The notes beneath the pieces were generated by a model, which was not told where the DNA came from, made no database searches, and worked only from the letters and a program-made list of their open reading frames with translations. A DNA stretch of 64,000 nt from Bradyrhizobium sediminis (GTDB lineage Bacteria > Pseudomonadota > Alphaproteobacteria > Rhizobiales > Xanthobacteraceae): contig NZ_CP076135.1 of assembly GCF_018736105.1 (NCBI RefSeq), forward strand, positions 3,966,001 to 4,030,000, written 5' to 3'. Both the position numbers and the translations under genes were made by a program. Below are positions 36,191 through 45,339 of the stretch, in pieces. The stretch's first letter is position 1, and the number at the start of each line of letters is the position of its first letter.

Positions 36191-36934
36191 GTGCGAAATC
36201 CTTGGGTTTTGGCCACGGCCTCGACGGTTGTTCTTGCGGGCGTGACCAACGCGCAGGCCGCTGGGGCACCCCCGGTCTCGTGGACGGGTTTTTATGTTGG
36301 CGCCAACATTGGCGGCGCTTTTCACGAGGCCACCACAACCGACCTCAACGGCTGGGGCTCGAGCGGCACGCCCTATGTCTCACCTTGGTTCAATTCGAAC
36401 AAGGCCACCGCCAGCTTTGGTGGCCAAGCCGGCTACAATTGGCAGATCAACAGATTTGTCTTCGGCGTGGAGACTGATCTGAACTACATTGGTTCATCAA
36501 GCACCTTTACGCCGCCCAATACGCTTGCCATCAATTGCGGACCGGCTTGCCGCGTTTCGGCCACCAACGATCTGACTTGGCTATCGACCTATCGCGGACG
36601 CGTCGGCATCGCGTTCGACCAAATCATGATCTTTGGCACGGCCGGCCTAGCCGTCGGACAGGTTGACAACCATTGGGGCTGGGGCGATGCGAGGTTCAGC
36701 GACTCCCAATTCAGCACGAGCGGCACAAAGGCGGGCTACGTGTTTGGCGGCGGCATTGAGCTGATGCTGATGTCAAAATGGACCGTACGCGCCGAGGCGA
36801 TGCATGTTGATCTCGGCACTTCGCGTAGCACCATTACGAGCCAACCGTTTTGCTGCGGACCAGCCGGAACATTTACGACAGAATTCAAGAACACCGCCAA
36901 TATCGGACGTTTGGCCCTCAGCTATCGCTGGTAA
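36191..36934 (+). CDS. Outer membrane beta-barrel protein, OMP25/OMP31 type
   Basis: A protein of about 247 residues. GTG at 36191 is the start because GGAGGAA lies seven bases before it; the TTG at 36176 is inside that site. The signal peptide RNPWVLATASTVVLAGVTNA ends near AQAAG. The mature part has WTGFYVGANIGGAF, FGGQAGYNWQINRFVFGVE, TYRGRVGIAFDQIMIFGTAG and the closing aromatic strand ALSYRW, with the alternating pattern of an eight-stranded barrel. Such proteins are abundant surface proteins in rhizobia and Brucella relatives. A decayed relative is at 11018-11240. Confidence 0.92.
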   Translation: MRNPWVLATASTVVLAGVTNAQAAGAPPVSWTGFYVGANIGGAFHEATTTDLNGWGSSGTPYVSPWFNSNKATASFGGQAGYNWQINRFVFGVETDLNYIGSSSTFTPPNTLAINCGPACRVSATNDLTWLSTYRGRVGIAFDQIMIFGTAGLAVGQVDNHWGWGDARFSDSQFSTSGTKAGYVFGGGIELMLMSKWTVRAEAMHVDLGTSRSTITSQPFCCGPAGTFTTEFKNTANIGRLALSYRW

Positions 36935-36954
36935 GTGCCAAGCCGGTTTGCGCT

Positions 36955-37947
36955 CTATTGCGCCTTGATGTTGGCTGCCTTGATGATGGGCCACCATTTC
37001 GCGGCCTCTCTGTGAAAGAGAGTATCCAAAGCGGCGGCGCTTTGCTGATCGCTCGCCGGAATTTCGTGCCCCGCATCGGTTAGCCGGCGTGTCACAACCG
37101 GATCCGCGAGGGCCTCGGTGACGGCCTGGCTGAGGCGCAGAACGGTCTCGCGGGAAGTAACCTTGGCAGCCCACAGGCCGTGCCAGAAGGTAATCCCCGC
37201 GCCCGGCGCACCCGCTTCTTCGCTCGTCGGAATATCCGGCGCCGCGAACCAACGCTTCTCGGCCATAACGGCATATGCCTTCACTGTGCCAGCTCGGACA
37301 TGGGGCAACATGCCGGACGCCTCACCGCACATGATATCGACTTGGCTCCCCAATACGTCCTGGACGGCCGGCGCATTGCCCCGATAGGGCACCAGCTTGA
37401 AACTGGTCTGTGTCTTGTTCTGGAAATCGATGGTGCACAATTGCGATGCGCTGCCGACACCAACGGTGGCTGCCGTTGCACTGTCGGCATGTCCCTTGAG
37501 CCACGAGATCGCAGCCTTCAGATCTTGCGCCGGCATTTTTGGACTTCCGATCATCATCAGCGGCACGCTCGTCAGGCGCGCTACCGGCTGGAAATCCTTC
37601 TCGATATCGAACTGCACCGGATAGAGGACCGGACTTCCAATATGGCTCGTCCAGTTGCTGACGACGAGCCATGTCCTTCGATCGTCGGGCGCAGCCCGCG
37701 CCACCCGGCTGAGACCGACGGATCCACCGGCGCCCGAGACGTTCTCGACGATAACGCTGGTGCCCAGCGACGAACTCATGTGCTCGGCAACCACCCGGGC
37801 CACGATGTCAGTCGACCCGCCCGGCGGGAAAGGCACCACGATCGTGATCGGCTGGAGCGCCGCGCGCTGCGGGTCGGCTAAACTGACCGAAACGGTCGAG
37901 ACGGCGATAGCGAAAAAAATACCGCAAAGCAGACGCCGCGGAAACAT
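36955..37947 (-). CDS. Bug-family solute-binding protein paired with AMP ligase
   Basis: A 330-residue binding protein starting at ATG 37947 (MFPRRLLCGIFFAIAV), with GGAGGG upstream. Signal peptide to about SVSLA; then ITIVVPFPPGGSTDIVARVV, VIVENVSGAGGS and VPYRGNAPAVQDVLGSQVDI, all Bug-type. The gene starts 25 bases after the AMP-binding ligase gene ends, in the same direction, so the two form an operon: this protein would capture the acid that the ligase activates. The terminal stop is convergent with the outer membrane protein gene, 20 bases away. Confidence 0.92.
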   Translation of the reverse strand: MFPRRLLCGIFFAIAVSTVSVSLADPQRAALQPITIVVPFPPGGSTDIVARVVAEHMSSSLGTSVIVENVSGAGGSVGLSRVARAAPDDRRTWLVVSNWTSHIGSPVLYPVQFDIEKDFQPVARLTSVPLMMIGSPKMPAQDLKAAISWLKGHADSATAATVGVGSASQLCTIDFQNKTQTSFKLVPYRGNAPAVQDVLGSQVDIMCGEASGMLPHVRAGTVKAYAVMAEKRWFAAPDIPTSEEAGAPGAGITFWHGLWAAKVTSRETVLRLSQAVTEALADPVVTRRLTDAGHEIPASDQQSAAALDTLFHREAAKWWPIIKAANIKAQ

Positions 37948-37972
37948 GATGACCCTCCTGTCGCGGGTGAGC

Positions 37973-39493
37973 CTACGAATGGGCGGGCACGATCCCGTCG
38001 AGTTTGTTTCGGACAATACGACCCATATCGTTACGTGGAATATCGGCGACCCTCACGATGTGGACCGGAACGAATAATGGAGGAAGCATCTGTGCACAAT
38101 GCGCCCGCAATCCCTGCATGTCGACATCCGCCTGGCTTGCCACCACGGCCCATACTTCATCGACCCCCGCAACATTGGTGCGACAGAACGCTCCGGCATG
38201 CACCACCCCCGGATACGATAACAGGACGGACTCGATGGCTTCCGGATTAATCTTGTTGCCGCCAACATTGATGATCGCTTTTTCCCGTCCGGCAATAACG
38301 AGCAGGCGTTCGGGCGTAATCATGCCGATATCGCCGGGGTAAAACCATCCGCCTTTGAAGACTCCTTTGGCATTACGAGGCGTACCAACGTAGCCCGAGA
38401 CACATGTGTGGCCACGAAAACGGAGGTGCCCCTGCTCGCCTGCCCCCACGGGCTGGTCGGCGTCGTCGACCACTTCCGCGCCAATCCATGGGGCAATGTA
38501 GCCGACGGCACCCCTGGTATCTGCGATGCGGTGCGCGGGCGCGGAGGCTAGCGGCGTGATTTCGGTCGCAGCATAGGTGGCAATCAGATGCGTGCACATC
38601 CGCCTGCGAATGCGTTCCGACAGCGTCGCCGAGAGCATGCCCCCCGAAGACAGCATGGTTTCAAACGGGCAGATAAAATCCGGAGAGTTCTCATAATAGC
38701 CGACGAACTCGGCGGCGCTGGCAGGCGAACCGATCATGCATTGGACCTGGTAAAGCCCGAAGGCCTGCAGGGTCTCTGCGGGATCCGAGCCGCGAAAGAA
38801 TACCGCACCGCCGCGCGTCAGGACCTTCATGGCCCACAAATAGCCCCAACTTGTGGTGAGCCCGATATCGATGAAAATGCGCGCGCAAGTCGGAACGACG
38901 TCGCCGAAAATGGCGTCGCATGCATGAATACGTCTGACCAGCATTTCCTGGGTCAGCGCAATGCCTTTGGGATCGCCGGTCGTCGCCGACGTCAAGACAA
39001 TGCGCGCCGCCGCGGTGCCGTATCCTCCGACGTCGTCATGTCGGGGAAGAGACCTGTCGTCGCCGATCGTCCAGCTCCAATCCGCTCTCAACACCCGCCC
39101 GCAGCCAATGATCTCTTGCGGCGTATCCGTGATTGCCGCATCGATGGTGAATTCGTCCGGCAGGTCCGGCTGCCCCGTCGAGACCGACACTACGCCGATT
39201 CGCTCAAGCGCGAGGATTGTGGCCAGATGGAAGACCGGATCGTTCGACAGGATTGCAGCGATCTCGCCCGCCTTCAGTCCTGCTGCGAGGCAGCGCCAAC
39301 CGATCGCGTTGGACATCGCCTGCAGGCGCCCAAAGCTGACGGGTCCGTAGTGCGAGCCGGGCACGCAAACGGCGAGCGAGGTCGGATGATAGAATGCCTG
39401 GAACTGAAAAGCGTCGGCAATATTCACGATGGATATCGTTCGCCCGAGTTGTGGGAAGAAATAGTCAAACAAAATATCTGTCAGGTCAAACAC
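37973..39493 (-). CDS. AMP-binding acid-CoA ligase family protein
   Basis: A 506-residue ANL-superfamily enzyme expected to adenylate a carboxylic acid and join it to CoA. The phosphate loop is LTSATTGDPKGIAL, with Ala for the usual Gly in the TSG position. Then AATYAATEITPL (A5), GGWFYPGDIGMI and IAGREKAIINVGGNKINPEAIE (A7/A8), and the catalytic lysine region DMGRIVRNKL near the C-terminus. The start is GTG at 39493 after AGGTAAAGG. It begins 55 bases from a divergent ModA-like gene and leads the ligase-Bug operon. The acid is unknown. Confidence 0.88.
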   Translation of the reverse strand: MFDLTDILFDYFFPQLGRTISIVNIADAFQFQAFYHPTSLAVCVPGSHYGPVSFGRLQAMSNAIGWRCLAAGLKAGEIAAILSNDPVFHLATILALERIGVVSVSTGQPDLPDEFTIDAAITDTPQEIIGCGRVLRADWSWTIGDDRSLPRHDDVGGYGTAAARIVLTSATTGDPKGIALTQEMLVRRIHACDAIFGDVVPTCARIFIDIGLTTSWGYLWAMKVLTRGGAVFFRGSDPAETLQAFGLYQVQCMIGSPASAAEFVGYYENSPDFICPFETMLSSGGMLSATLSERIRRRMCTHLIATYAATEITPLASAPAHRIADTRGAVGYIAPWIGAEVVDDADQPVGAGEQGHLRFRGHTCVSGYVGTPRNAKGVFKGGWFYPGDIGMITPERLLVIAGREKAIINVGGNKINPEAIESVLLSYPGVVHAGAFCRTNVAGVDEVWAVVASQADVDMQGLRAHCAQMLPPLFVPVHIVRVADIPRNDMGRIVRNKLDGIVPAHS

Positions 39494-39548
39494 CCCTTTA
39501 CCTGTTTCATGTTATTTCTGCCCAAGCAAATATCTGGAGGTAAGGCAG

Positions 39549-40280
39549 ATGCAGGCCGAGCGCGCAATTGACGCCATGGCACTCAACGTTCTCAGCGGCG
39601 GCGCGGCGCAGGGCCTGGTCGCAAGCCTTGCACCGAAATTCGAGGCGCAGACCGGTCTCGACATCGCGGGCGAGTTTGGCGCGGTCGGCGCCATGGCCGA
39701 CAAACTGCGTCAGGGCATGCCGGCCGACATCGTCATTTTGACATCGGCTATCGTCACCAAACTGGCGCAGGAGAATTGGCTGGTCCCCGCCTCGATATCC
39801 GACATCGGTCTGGTCGAAACCGCGATCGCCGTGCGGTCCGGCGATCCCTTGGTTACGGTCAATGATGCCGCGGGCTTGCGCGCCGCGCTGCTTGCAGCGG
39901 ATGCGATCTTCGTCCCCGACACCAAGGCGTCGACGGCCGGGATCCATGTCGCCAAAGTGCTGCAGCAACTCGGCATTGCCGATGAGGTGGCCTCCCGGCT
40001 CAGGATCTTTCCGAACGGCGCTACCGCGATGCGCCATCTGGCTCTATCCGACGCCGCGAGGCCGATCGGCTGCACGCAATCGACCGAGATTATCAGCACG
40101 AAGGGCGTCACCCTGTCGGGATCGCTGCCAATGGGCTGCGACCTCGCGACCGTGTATACGGCGGCGGTTACTACGCGGGCCGCTGCGGCACCACAAGCGC
40201 AGCGCCTGATTGACTTGCTGACGGCGGTCGATGCGCGCCAATTGCGCATCGAAGCGGGCTTTCTTGACGTCCGGAACTAA
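39549..40280 (+). CDS. ModA-like substrate-binding-domain protein without signal peptide
   Basis: A 243-residue protein with the type 2 periplasmic-binding fold of molybdate-binding ModA proteins: ALNVLSGGAAQGLVASLAPK, GAVGAMADKLRQGMPADIVI, ASTAGIHVAKVLQQLGI. GGAGG lies eight bases before the ATG at 39549, and no hydrophobic leader follows, so the protein should stay in the cytoplasm, unlike true ModA. It is divergent from the ligase-Bug operon and 43 bases upstream of a cyclase-family gene. A sensor or binding role in the same catabolic route is possible; no modB or modC is present. Confidence 0.8.
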   Translation: MQAERAIDAMALNVLSGGAAQGLVASLAPKFEAQTGLDIAGEFGAVGAMADKLRQGMPADIVILTSAIVTKLAQENWLVPASISDIGLVETAIAVRSGDPLVTVNDAAGLRAALLAADAIFVPDTKASTAGIHVAKVLQQLGIADEVASRLRIFPNGATAMRHLALSDAARPIGCTQSTEIISTKGVTLSGSLPMGCDLATVYTAAVTTRAAAAPQAQRLIDLLTAVDARQLRIEAGFLDVRN

Positions 40281-40323
40281 CGACGCGACAATTCGGACAA
40301 CAAGAACACCGAAAGGAAGCGCC

Positions 40324-41100
40324 ATGGCGCGAAGGCTGATCGACATTTCCGTGCCGCTGCAGAACGACGTGCCGGCCGATCCTCCTGGAGGACACCCCAC
40401 CATCCAGTACATCGATCACCAGCAGGGGCTGCCGCGGATGCTGCAGTTCTTCGACGGACTGAAGGCTGAGGATTTGCCGGATGGACAGGGCTGGGCGGTC
40501 GAGCAAGTGCAGCTCTCCACCCATAACGGCACCCATCTCGATGCGCCCTGGCACTTTCACCCGACCATGAACCGCGGCGAGCGCTCATGGACCATCGATG
40601 AAGTGCCTCTGGAGTGGTGCCTGCAGCCCGGCGTGAAGCTGGACTTCCGTCATTTACCGGACGGCTATGTCGCAACCGCAAAGGACGTCGAAAACGAGCT
40701 GAAGCGCATCGGCCACACGCTGTCGCCGCTGGAGATCGTCGTGGTCAACACCAGCGCCGGCGCCAAATATGGCAGGCCGGACTACGTCACTTCCGGCTGC
40801 GGCATGGGTTACGAGGCGACGATGTACCTGCTCGAGCGCGGGGTACGGCTGACCGGCATCGACGGCTGGAGCTGGGATGCGCCGTTCATCTATACCGCGA
40901 AGAAATACGCTGAAACCAAGGACGCCAGCCTGATCTGGGAAGGCCACAAGGCTGGTAGGCACATTGGCTACTGTCATCTCGAAAAGCTGCACAATCTGGA
41001 GCAATTGCCATCGACCGGTTTCACCGTGTCGTGCTTTCCGGTCAAGATCGAGCGAGCCTCGGCGGGCTGGACCCGGGCGGTGGCGATCCTCGACGGCTAG
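40324..41100 (+). CDS. Cyclase-family metal hydrolase (kynurenine formamidase-like)
   Basis: A 258-residue member of the PF04199 cyclase family. The metal-binding motif H-x-GTH-x-D-x-P-x-H is present as HNGTHLDAPWHFHP, and LIDISVPLQNDVPADPPG opens the protein. The family hydrolyses cyclic amides, N-formylkynurenine or related compounds. ATG at 40324 follows AAGGAAG; the longer frame overlaps the upstream gene. It lies 43 bases after the ModA-like gene and is likely co-transcribed, while the liv operon starts 150 bases downstream. The substrate is not evident. Confidence 0.88.
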   Translation: MARRLIDISVPLQNDVPADPPGGHPTIQYIDHQQGLPRMLQFFDGLKAEDLPDGQGWAVEQVQLSTHNGTHLDAPWHFHPTMNRGERSWTIDEVPLEWCLQPGVKLDFRHLPDGYVATAKDVENELKRIGHTLSPLEIVVVNTSAGAKYGRPDYVTSGCGMGYEATMYLLERGVRLTGIDGWSWDAPFIYTAKKYAETKDASLIWEGHKAGRHIGYCHLEKLHNLEQLPSTGFTVSCFPVKIERASAGWTRAVAILDG

Positions 41101-41252
41101 ATGCCGCAGCCGGTAAACCTCTTGAACCGGCGGCCTCCATAGACGCGCCGGAAAAGCCCGCCTAAACTCGCGGCCATAACCGCCGACGCCGGGGACAATC
41201 GGCGCGGTCGAACGGGTGGCTTCAACCGCCGGCAATAAAAAGGGAGAGAATC

Positions 41253-42563
41253 ATGGACCAATTTTCGCGGATTCACCGCGCTGCCACACTGCTGACTGCT
41301 GTTACCGCAACTGCGCTCGCCCTGGCGGCGCCGGCATCCGCCCAAGAAACCTTCAAGCTCGGCATCGTGACGTTCCTGTCCGGGCCCGCCGCCGACAGCT
41401 TCGGCGTGCCGGCCCGCAATGGCGGCCAGTTCGTTATCGACCAGTTGAACAAGGGTGCGGCCCCCGCTCCTTACCAGAAGGTCGGCTTCGGCGGCTTGAA
41501 GATCGAGCCCGTGATCATCGACGAGAACGGCGGCGCCACCAAGCAGGTCCAGGAACTGCGCAACCTCTATCAGCGCGACAATGTCGATGCCGTGCTCGGC
41601 TATATCAGCTCGGGCGATTGCCTTGCAGTCGCGCCGATTGCCGAAGAGTTGAAGAAGTTGCTGGTGCTGATGGACTGCGGCACGCCACGCATTTTCGAGG
41701 AAGCGAAATACAATTATGTGTTTCGCACCGCCTCGCACGCCACCATGGATAATGTCGGCCTCGTCAGGTACATGAAGGCGAAGAACGTCAAGATGGACAC
41801 GCTGTCGGCCATCAACCAGGATTACGCCTGGGGCCAGGACAGCCGGGCCGACTTCGTCGCCGCAGCCCAACAACTTTATCCCAACGTCAAGCTCGCGACC
41901 GACCTGTTGCCGAAGTTCGGCGCAGGCCAGTACGGCACCGAAATCTCCGCACTGGTTGGTGCCGGCTCCGACGTGGTCTATTCGAGCCTGTGGGGCGGCG
42001 ATCTGCAGGCTTTCGTGCTGCAGTCTGCTCCCCGCGGTCTGCCCAAGCGCAGTCAACTGGTGTTCAGCGCCGCCGACCATGTGCTGCCGCCGCTCGGCGA
42101 CAAGATGCCCGACGGCACCATCATCGGCGCGCGCGGCGCCTACGGCCTGATGTCGCAGAAGTCGCCGCTGAACGATTGGCTGTTCAAGGGTTACGAGGCT
42201 GCCAATGGCGTCTATCCGGTGCAGGCGGCCTACCGCATCACGCAGTCGATCCTCGGGCTGAAGGCGGCGGTCGAGAAGGCCATGGCCAAGAACGGCGGCA
42301 AGAAACCTTCGTCCGACGAACTGGTCGCGGCGATGACCGGGCTGGAATGGCAATCGCCCGGCGGGCTCATCCAGATGAAGCTCGCCGACGGCCATCAGGC
42401 GATTCAGTCAATCGCGTTCAGCCGCACCAAGTACAATCCGGACCTGAAGCGGGTCGATCTGGTCGATGTCCTTTACTTCCCCGCCGAATGCGTCAATCCG
42501 CCTCCGGGCGTCAAGTCGCTCGACTGGATCAAGGGCGGCATGCAAGGCGCCAAGTGCAACTGA
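41253..42563 (+). CDS. livK: Branched-chain-amino-acid-type ABC transporter binding protein
   Basis: A 436-residue periplasmic binding protein of the LivK/HAAT class. Signal peptide HRAATLLTAVTATALALAAP then ASAQETFKLG; the mature protein has GIVTFLSGPAADSFGVPARN, VIIDENGGATKQVQELRNL and TASHATMDNVGLVRYM. AGGGAGAG precedes the ATG. Ligands of this class include branched-chain amino acids, amides, urea and aromatic acids; two Cys (DCGTPRIFEE region) may form a disulfide. It is the first gene of the five-gene operon and is followed by two hairpins. Confidence 0.9.
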   Translation: MDQFSRIHRAATLLTAVTATALALAAPASAQETFKLGIVTFLSGPAADSFGVPARNGGQFVIDQLNKGAAPAPYQKVGFGGLKIEPVIIDENGGATKQVQELRNLYQRDNVDAVLGYISSGDCLAVAPIAEELKKLLVLMDCGTPRIFEEAKYNYVFRTASHATMDNVGLVRYMKAKNVKMDTLSAINQDYAWGQDSRADFVAAAQQLYPNVKLATDLLPKFGAGQYGTEISALVGAGSDVVYSSLWGGDLQAFVLQSAPRGLPKRSQLVFSAADHVLPPLGDKMPDGTIIGARGAYGLMSQKSPLNDWLFKGYEAANGVYPVQAAYRITQSILGLKAAVEKAMAKNGGKKPSSDELVAAMTGLEWQSPGGLIQMKLADGHQAIQSIAFSRTKYNPDLKRVDLVDVLYFPAECVNPPPGVKSLDWIKGGMQGAKCN

Positions 42564-42570
42564 CGGGTAT

Positions 42571-42620
42571 CCGCATCTGAATGCGGGTTGAGGCGGCGCG
42601 AGTGCGAAGCTCGCGCCGCC
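42571..42620 (+). terminator. Tandem hairpins between livK and livH
   Basis: A 6-bp stem CCGCAT-CTGA-ATGCGG (42571-42586) is followed by a perfect 11-bp stem, GGCGGCGCGAG at 42592-42602 and CTCGCGCCGCC at 42610-42620, with a 7-base loop. C-rich rather than T-rich sequence follows, so partial termination or protection of the livK 3' end is more likely than full termination. Confidence 0.65.
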
Positions 42621-42704
42621 CCCTCCCCCCACTATTGCGGCATCCGATCAGCGTTGTCGCTTCCCCAGTCAGCCCCCGCAACGTCCGGTACGAAAAAATC
42701 ACAG

Positions 42705-43601
42705 ATGAACTTCTTTCTGACGATCGTGGTCGACGGACTGATTCAGGCGTCCTGGCTTTTCATCGTTGCCCTCGGGATGACGCTGGTATTCGGCGTGCTG
42801 AAGATTCTCAACATCGCCCATGGCAGCTTCTACGCGCTCGGCGCCTATATCGCGGCGACCGCGGTGACCATGGTGGCGGCGCACAGCCTTCCGCCCAGCG
42901 TCGGCTTTGTCGCGATGCTGGTCTCCGTAGCCCTGATCGCCTCAGCAGTAGGCTTCCTGCTTGAACGCGGCCTATTGAAAATGTTTTACGGCCGCGACGA
43001 AGTGGTGCTGCTGCTGGTAACCTATGCGGTGTTTCTCATTCTCGAGGACGTCACCAAGCTGATCTGGGGCGTGAACCCGATCTATGCGACGCAACCCTAT
43101 GAGCTGTTCGGCAACGTCGCCTTTGGCGGTCTGTACTACGTCGGCTACGACCTGGTGCTGATACCGATTTCAGCCGTTATCGGGCTTGCGGTCTGGTTCG
43201 GCCTCAATCGCACCGTCACCGGCAAGATCGTGCTGGCCGTGATCCACAATGAGGAAATGAGCGTCAGCATGGGCGTGAGGGTAAACCGGGTTTACGCGGT
43301 CGCCTTTGCTTTCGGCGTGCTGCTCGCAGCGCTCGCCGGCGCGCTGACCGCGCCAAAAATCTCAATGCAGCCGGGCCTCAGCTCGGATGTCATCATCCTG
43401 AGTTTTGCCATCGTGGTAATCGGCGGATTGGGCAGCGTCGAGGGTGCGGCGGTCGGCGCGGTCCTGGTCGGACTGGCGCGCGCGGCGTCGGTGCATCTGA
43501 TGCCGCAGGCGGAGCTGTTCATGATCTACCTGATCATGACCGGGGTTCTGATGTTCCGTCCCGAGGGCCTGTTCACGCGCGAAACCGCGAGGCGAATCTG
43601 A
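42705..43601 (+). CDS. livH: ABC transporter permease LivH type
   Basis: A 298-residue inner-membrane permease. The opening IVVDGLIQASWLFIVALGM and VFGVLKILNIAHGSFYALGA are the LivH hallmark, and GGLGSVEGAAVGAVLVGLAR near the end is the conserved coupling-loop region. ATG at 42705 is used; the frame continues to 42588 across the hairpin, with an unrelated arginine-rich lead. The stop overlaps the livM start (TGATG). Confidence 0.93.
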   Translation: MNFFLTIVVDGLIQASWLFIVALGMTLVFGVLKILNIAHGSFYALGAYIAATAVTMVAAHSLPPSVGFVAMLVSVALIASAVGFLLERGLLKMFYGRDEVVLLLVTYAVFLILEDVTKLIWGVNPIYATQPYELFGNVAFGGLYYVGYDLVLIPISAVIGLAVWFGLNRTVTGKIVLAVIHNEEMSVSMGVRVNRVYAVAFAFGVLLAALAGALTAPKISMQPGLSSDVIILSFAIVVIGGLGSVEGAAVGAVLVGLARAASVHLMPQAELFMIYLIMTGVLMFRPEGLFTRETARRI

Positions 43602-44593
43602 TGAAGCAAGGTTTGCACCCGCTCGTGATGATTGCGCTGGTGGCAGCCGTGACGCTGTTCGGCCGCGTGCTTCCGACATGGACGCTGTCGCTCGCGACCA
43701 TCGCCGCCTCCAACGCCCTGATCGCGCTCGGCATCGTGGTGCTGGCGCGCACCGGTAACGTCTCCTTCGGCCAGGGCTTGTTCTTTGCCGCCGGCGGCTA
43801 TGGCGTGGCGCTGATCGCCAACGCCTGGGGCCTAACCGATGCGGTGGCGCAGGTGATCATCGGCGCCGTCTGTGGCGGCCTGCTCGGGCTGGTGATCGGC
43901 CCCCTGATTGCCCGCTACAGCGGCATCTTCTTCGGCATGCTGACGCTGGCGCTATCGATGGTGCTCTACGGCGCGCTGGTCAAGACCACCGCGCTCGGCG
44001 GCTCCGATGGTTTCAACGTCGGCCGGCCGAGCCTGTTCGGCATGGTGTTCACCGACACCCGCGAGGCGGATTTCATGCTGTATGCGGTCTCGGTGGTCAC
44101 CACCGGCTTCGCCGGCATCGCAGCGACGATCCTGTTCCGTTCCGAACTGGGGCTTGCCAGCCTCGCGGTTCGCGAAAACAATCTGCGGGTCGAGTATCTG
44201 GGTATTTCGGCCAACCGGGTCATCACCATCAACTTCGTCATTGCGGCCGTGTTCGCCGGCGCCAGCGGCGCCTTTGCCCTGATGGCGCAGCGACACATCG
44301 ATCCGCAATTCGCCTATTGGACCACATCGGGTGAATTCGTGTTCGTCGCAGTGCTGGCGGGATATCAGAGCGTCGCCGCGGTGTTCGTGGCTTCGATGGC
44401 GCTGGAACTGGTTCGCTCGTTCTCGAACCTGTATCTACCCAACACCTGGCAGCTCGTGCTCGGCCTCTTCCTGCTCGGCGTCATCCTGTTTCTGCCCCGC
44501 GGTATCGGCTCGCTCTGGATCAGGAACCGGCGGCAAAAGCGCCGCGCAACGGCCACAACGTCGGTCGCAACCGAGGAAGGGGCGGCGTCGTGA
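43601..44593 (+). CDS. livM: ABC transporter permease LivM type
   Basis: A 330-residue permease with about ten membrane segments. GNVSFGQGLFFAAGGYGVAL and the later SLAVRENNLRVEYLGISANR are typical of LivM. The ATG shares its first base with the livH stop and the gene overlaps livG by a GTGA, so translation is coupled along the operon. The basic C-terminal tail (RNRRQKRRATATT) is cytoplasmic. Confidence 0.93.
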   Translation: MKQGLHPLVMIALVAAVTLFGRVLPTWTLSLATIAASNALIALGIVVLARTGNVSFGQGLFFAAGGYGVALIANAWGLTDAVAQVIIGAVCGGLLGLVIGPLIARYSGIFFGMLTLALSMVLYGALVKTTALGGSDGFNVGRPSLFGMVFTDTREADFMLYAVSVVTTGFAGIAATILFRSELGLASLAVRENNLRVEYLGISANRVITINFVIAAVFAGASGAFALMAQRHIDPQFAYWTTSGEFVFVAVLAGYQSVAAVFVASMALELVRSFSNLYLPNTWQLVLGLFLLGVILFLPRGIGSLWIRNRRQKRRATATTSVATEEGAAS

Positions 44594-45339
44594 CCCCTGT
44601 CCTCTCCGTGCGCGGGGTCGAAAAGCGCTTTGGCGCGGTGGTCGCCGCCGACGCCCTGAGCCTTGATATCCCTGCCGGCCAGCGGGTCAGCCTGATCGGC
44701 GCCAACGGCGCCGGCAAGACGACCTTCGTCAACATGGTCACCGGCTATCTCAAACCCGATTCCGGCTCAATCGCAATCGAGGGAATGGACATCGGCAGAC
44801 GCTCGCCACGGAACGTGGCGCGGCTCGGCATTTCCCGCTCATTCCAGATTCCGCAATTGTTCATCGAGCTCACGGCGGCCGAAAACCTGGCGGTGGCGAT
44901 CTCCGGCGTCGGCGCGCATTCGCTGTCGTTCTTTTCGCCCGCGGAGGCGCACGGCCGTCACGACAAGGCGCTCGAATTGCTGGGGCGGTTCGGACTGGCC
45001 GAGATGGCCGACCGGCCGATCTCGGAACTTGCGGGCGGCGTCCGCAAGCTGGTCGACATCGCCATGGCGCTGGTGCGCCGGCCAAAACTGCTGCTGCTGG
45101 ACGAGCCGACCTCCGGCGTGTCGGCGGAAGAGAAGTTCGCCACCATGGACCGCGTGATTCATGCCGTTGCGCCGGATGCCGCAACCATCGTCTTCGTCGA
45201 GCACGACATGGAAATCGTCAGCCGCTACGCCGACCGCGTGGTGGCGTTCTACCAGGGCCGCATTCTCGCCGACGGCGATCCGCGCAACGTCTTGAAGGAT
45301 CCGGAAGTGCGCCGTTACGTTACCGGGGGCGTACAATGA
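44590..45339 (+). CDS. livG: ABC transporter ATP-binding protein LivG type
   Basis: A 249-residue ATPase starting with GTG inside the livM stop. Walker A GANGAGKTT, Walker B LLLLDEPTSGVS and switch FVEHDMEIVSRYADRVVAF are all present. The signature motif reads ELAGGVRKLVDIAMAL, with Ala-Gly-Gly-Val where LSGGQ is usual; such forms occur in this subfamily. It pairs with LivF in the operon and overlaps it by ATGA. Confidence 0.93.
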   Translation: MTPVLSVRGVEKRFGAVVAADALSLDIPAGQRVSLIGANGAGKTTFVNMVTGYLKPDSGSIAIEGMDIGRRSPRNVARLGISRSFQIPQLFIELTAAENLAVAISGVGAHSLSFFSPAEAHGRHDKALELLGRFGLAEMADRPISELAGGVRKLVDIAMALVRRPKLLLLDEPTSGVSAEEKFATMDRVIHAVAPDAATIVFVEHDMEIVSRYADRVVAFYQGRILADGDPRNVLKDPEVRRYVTGGVQ

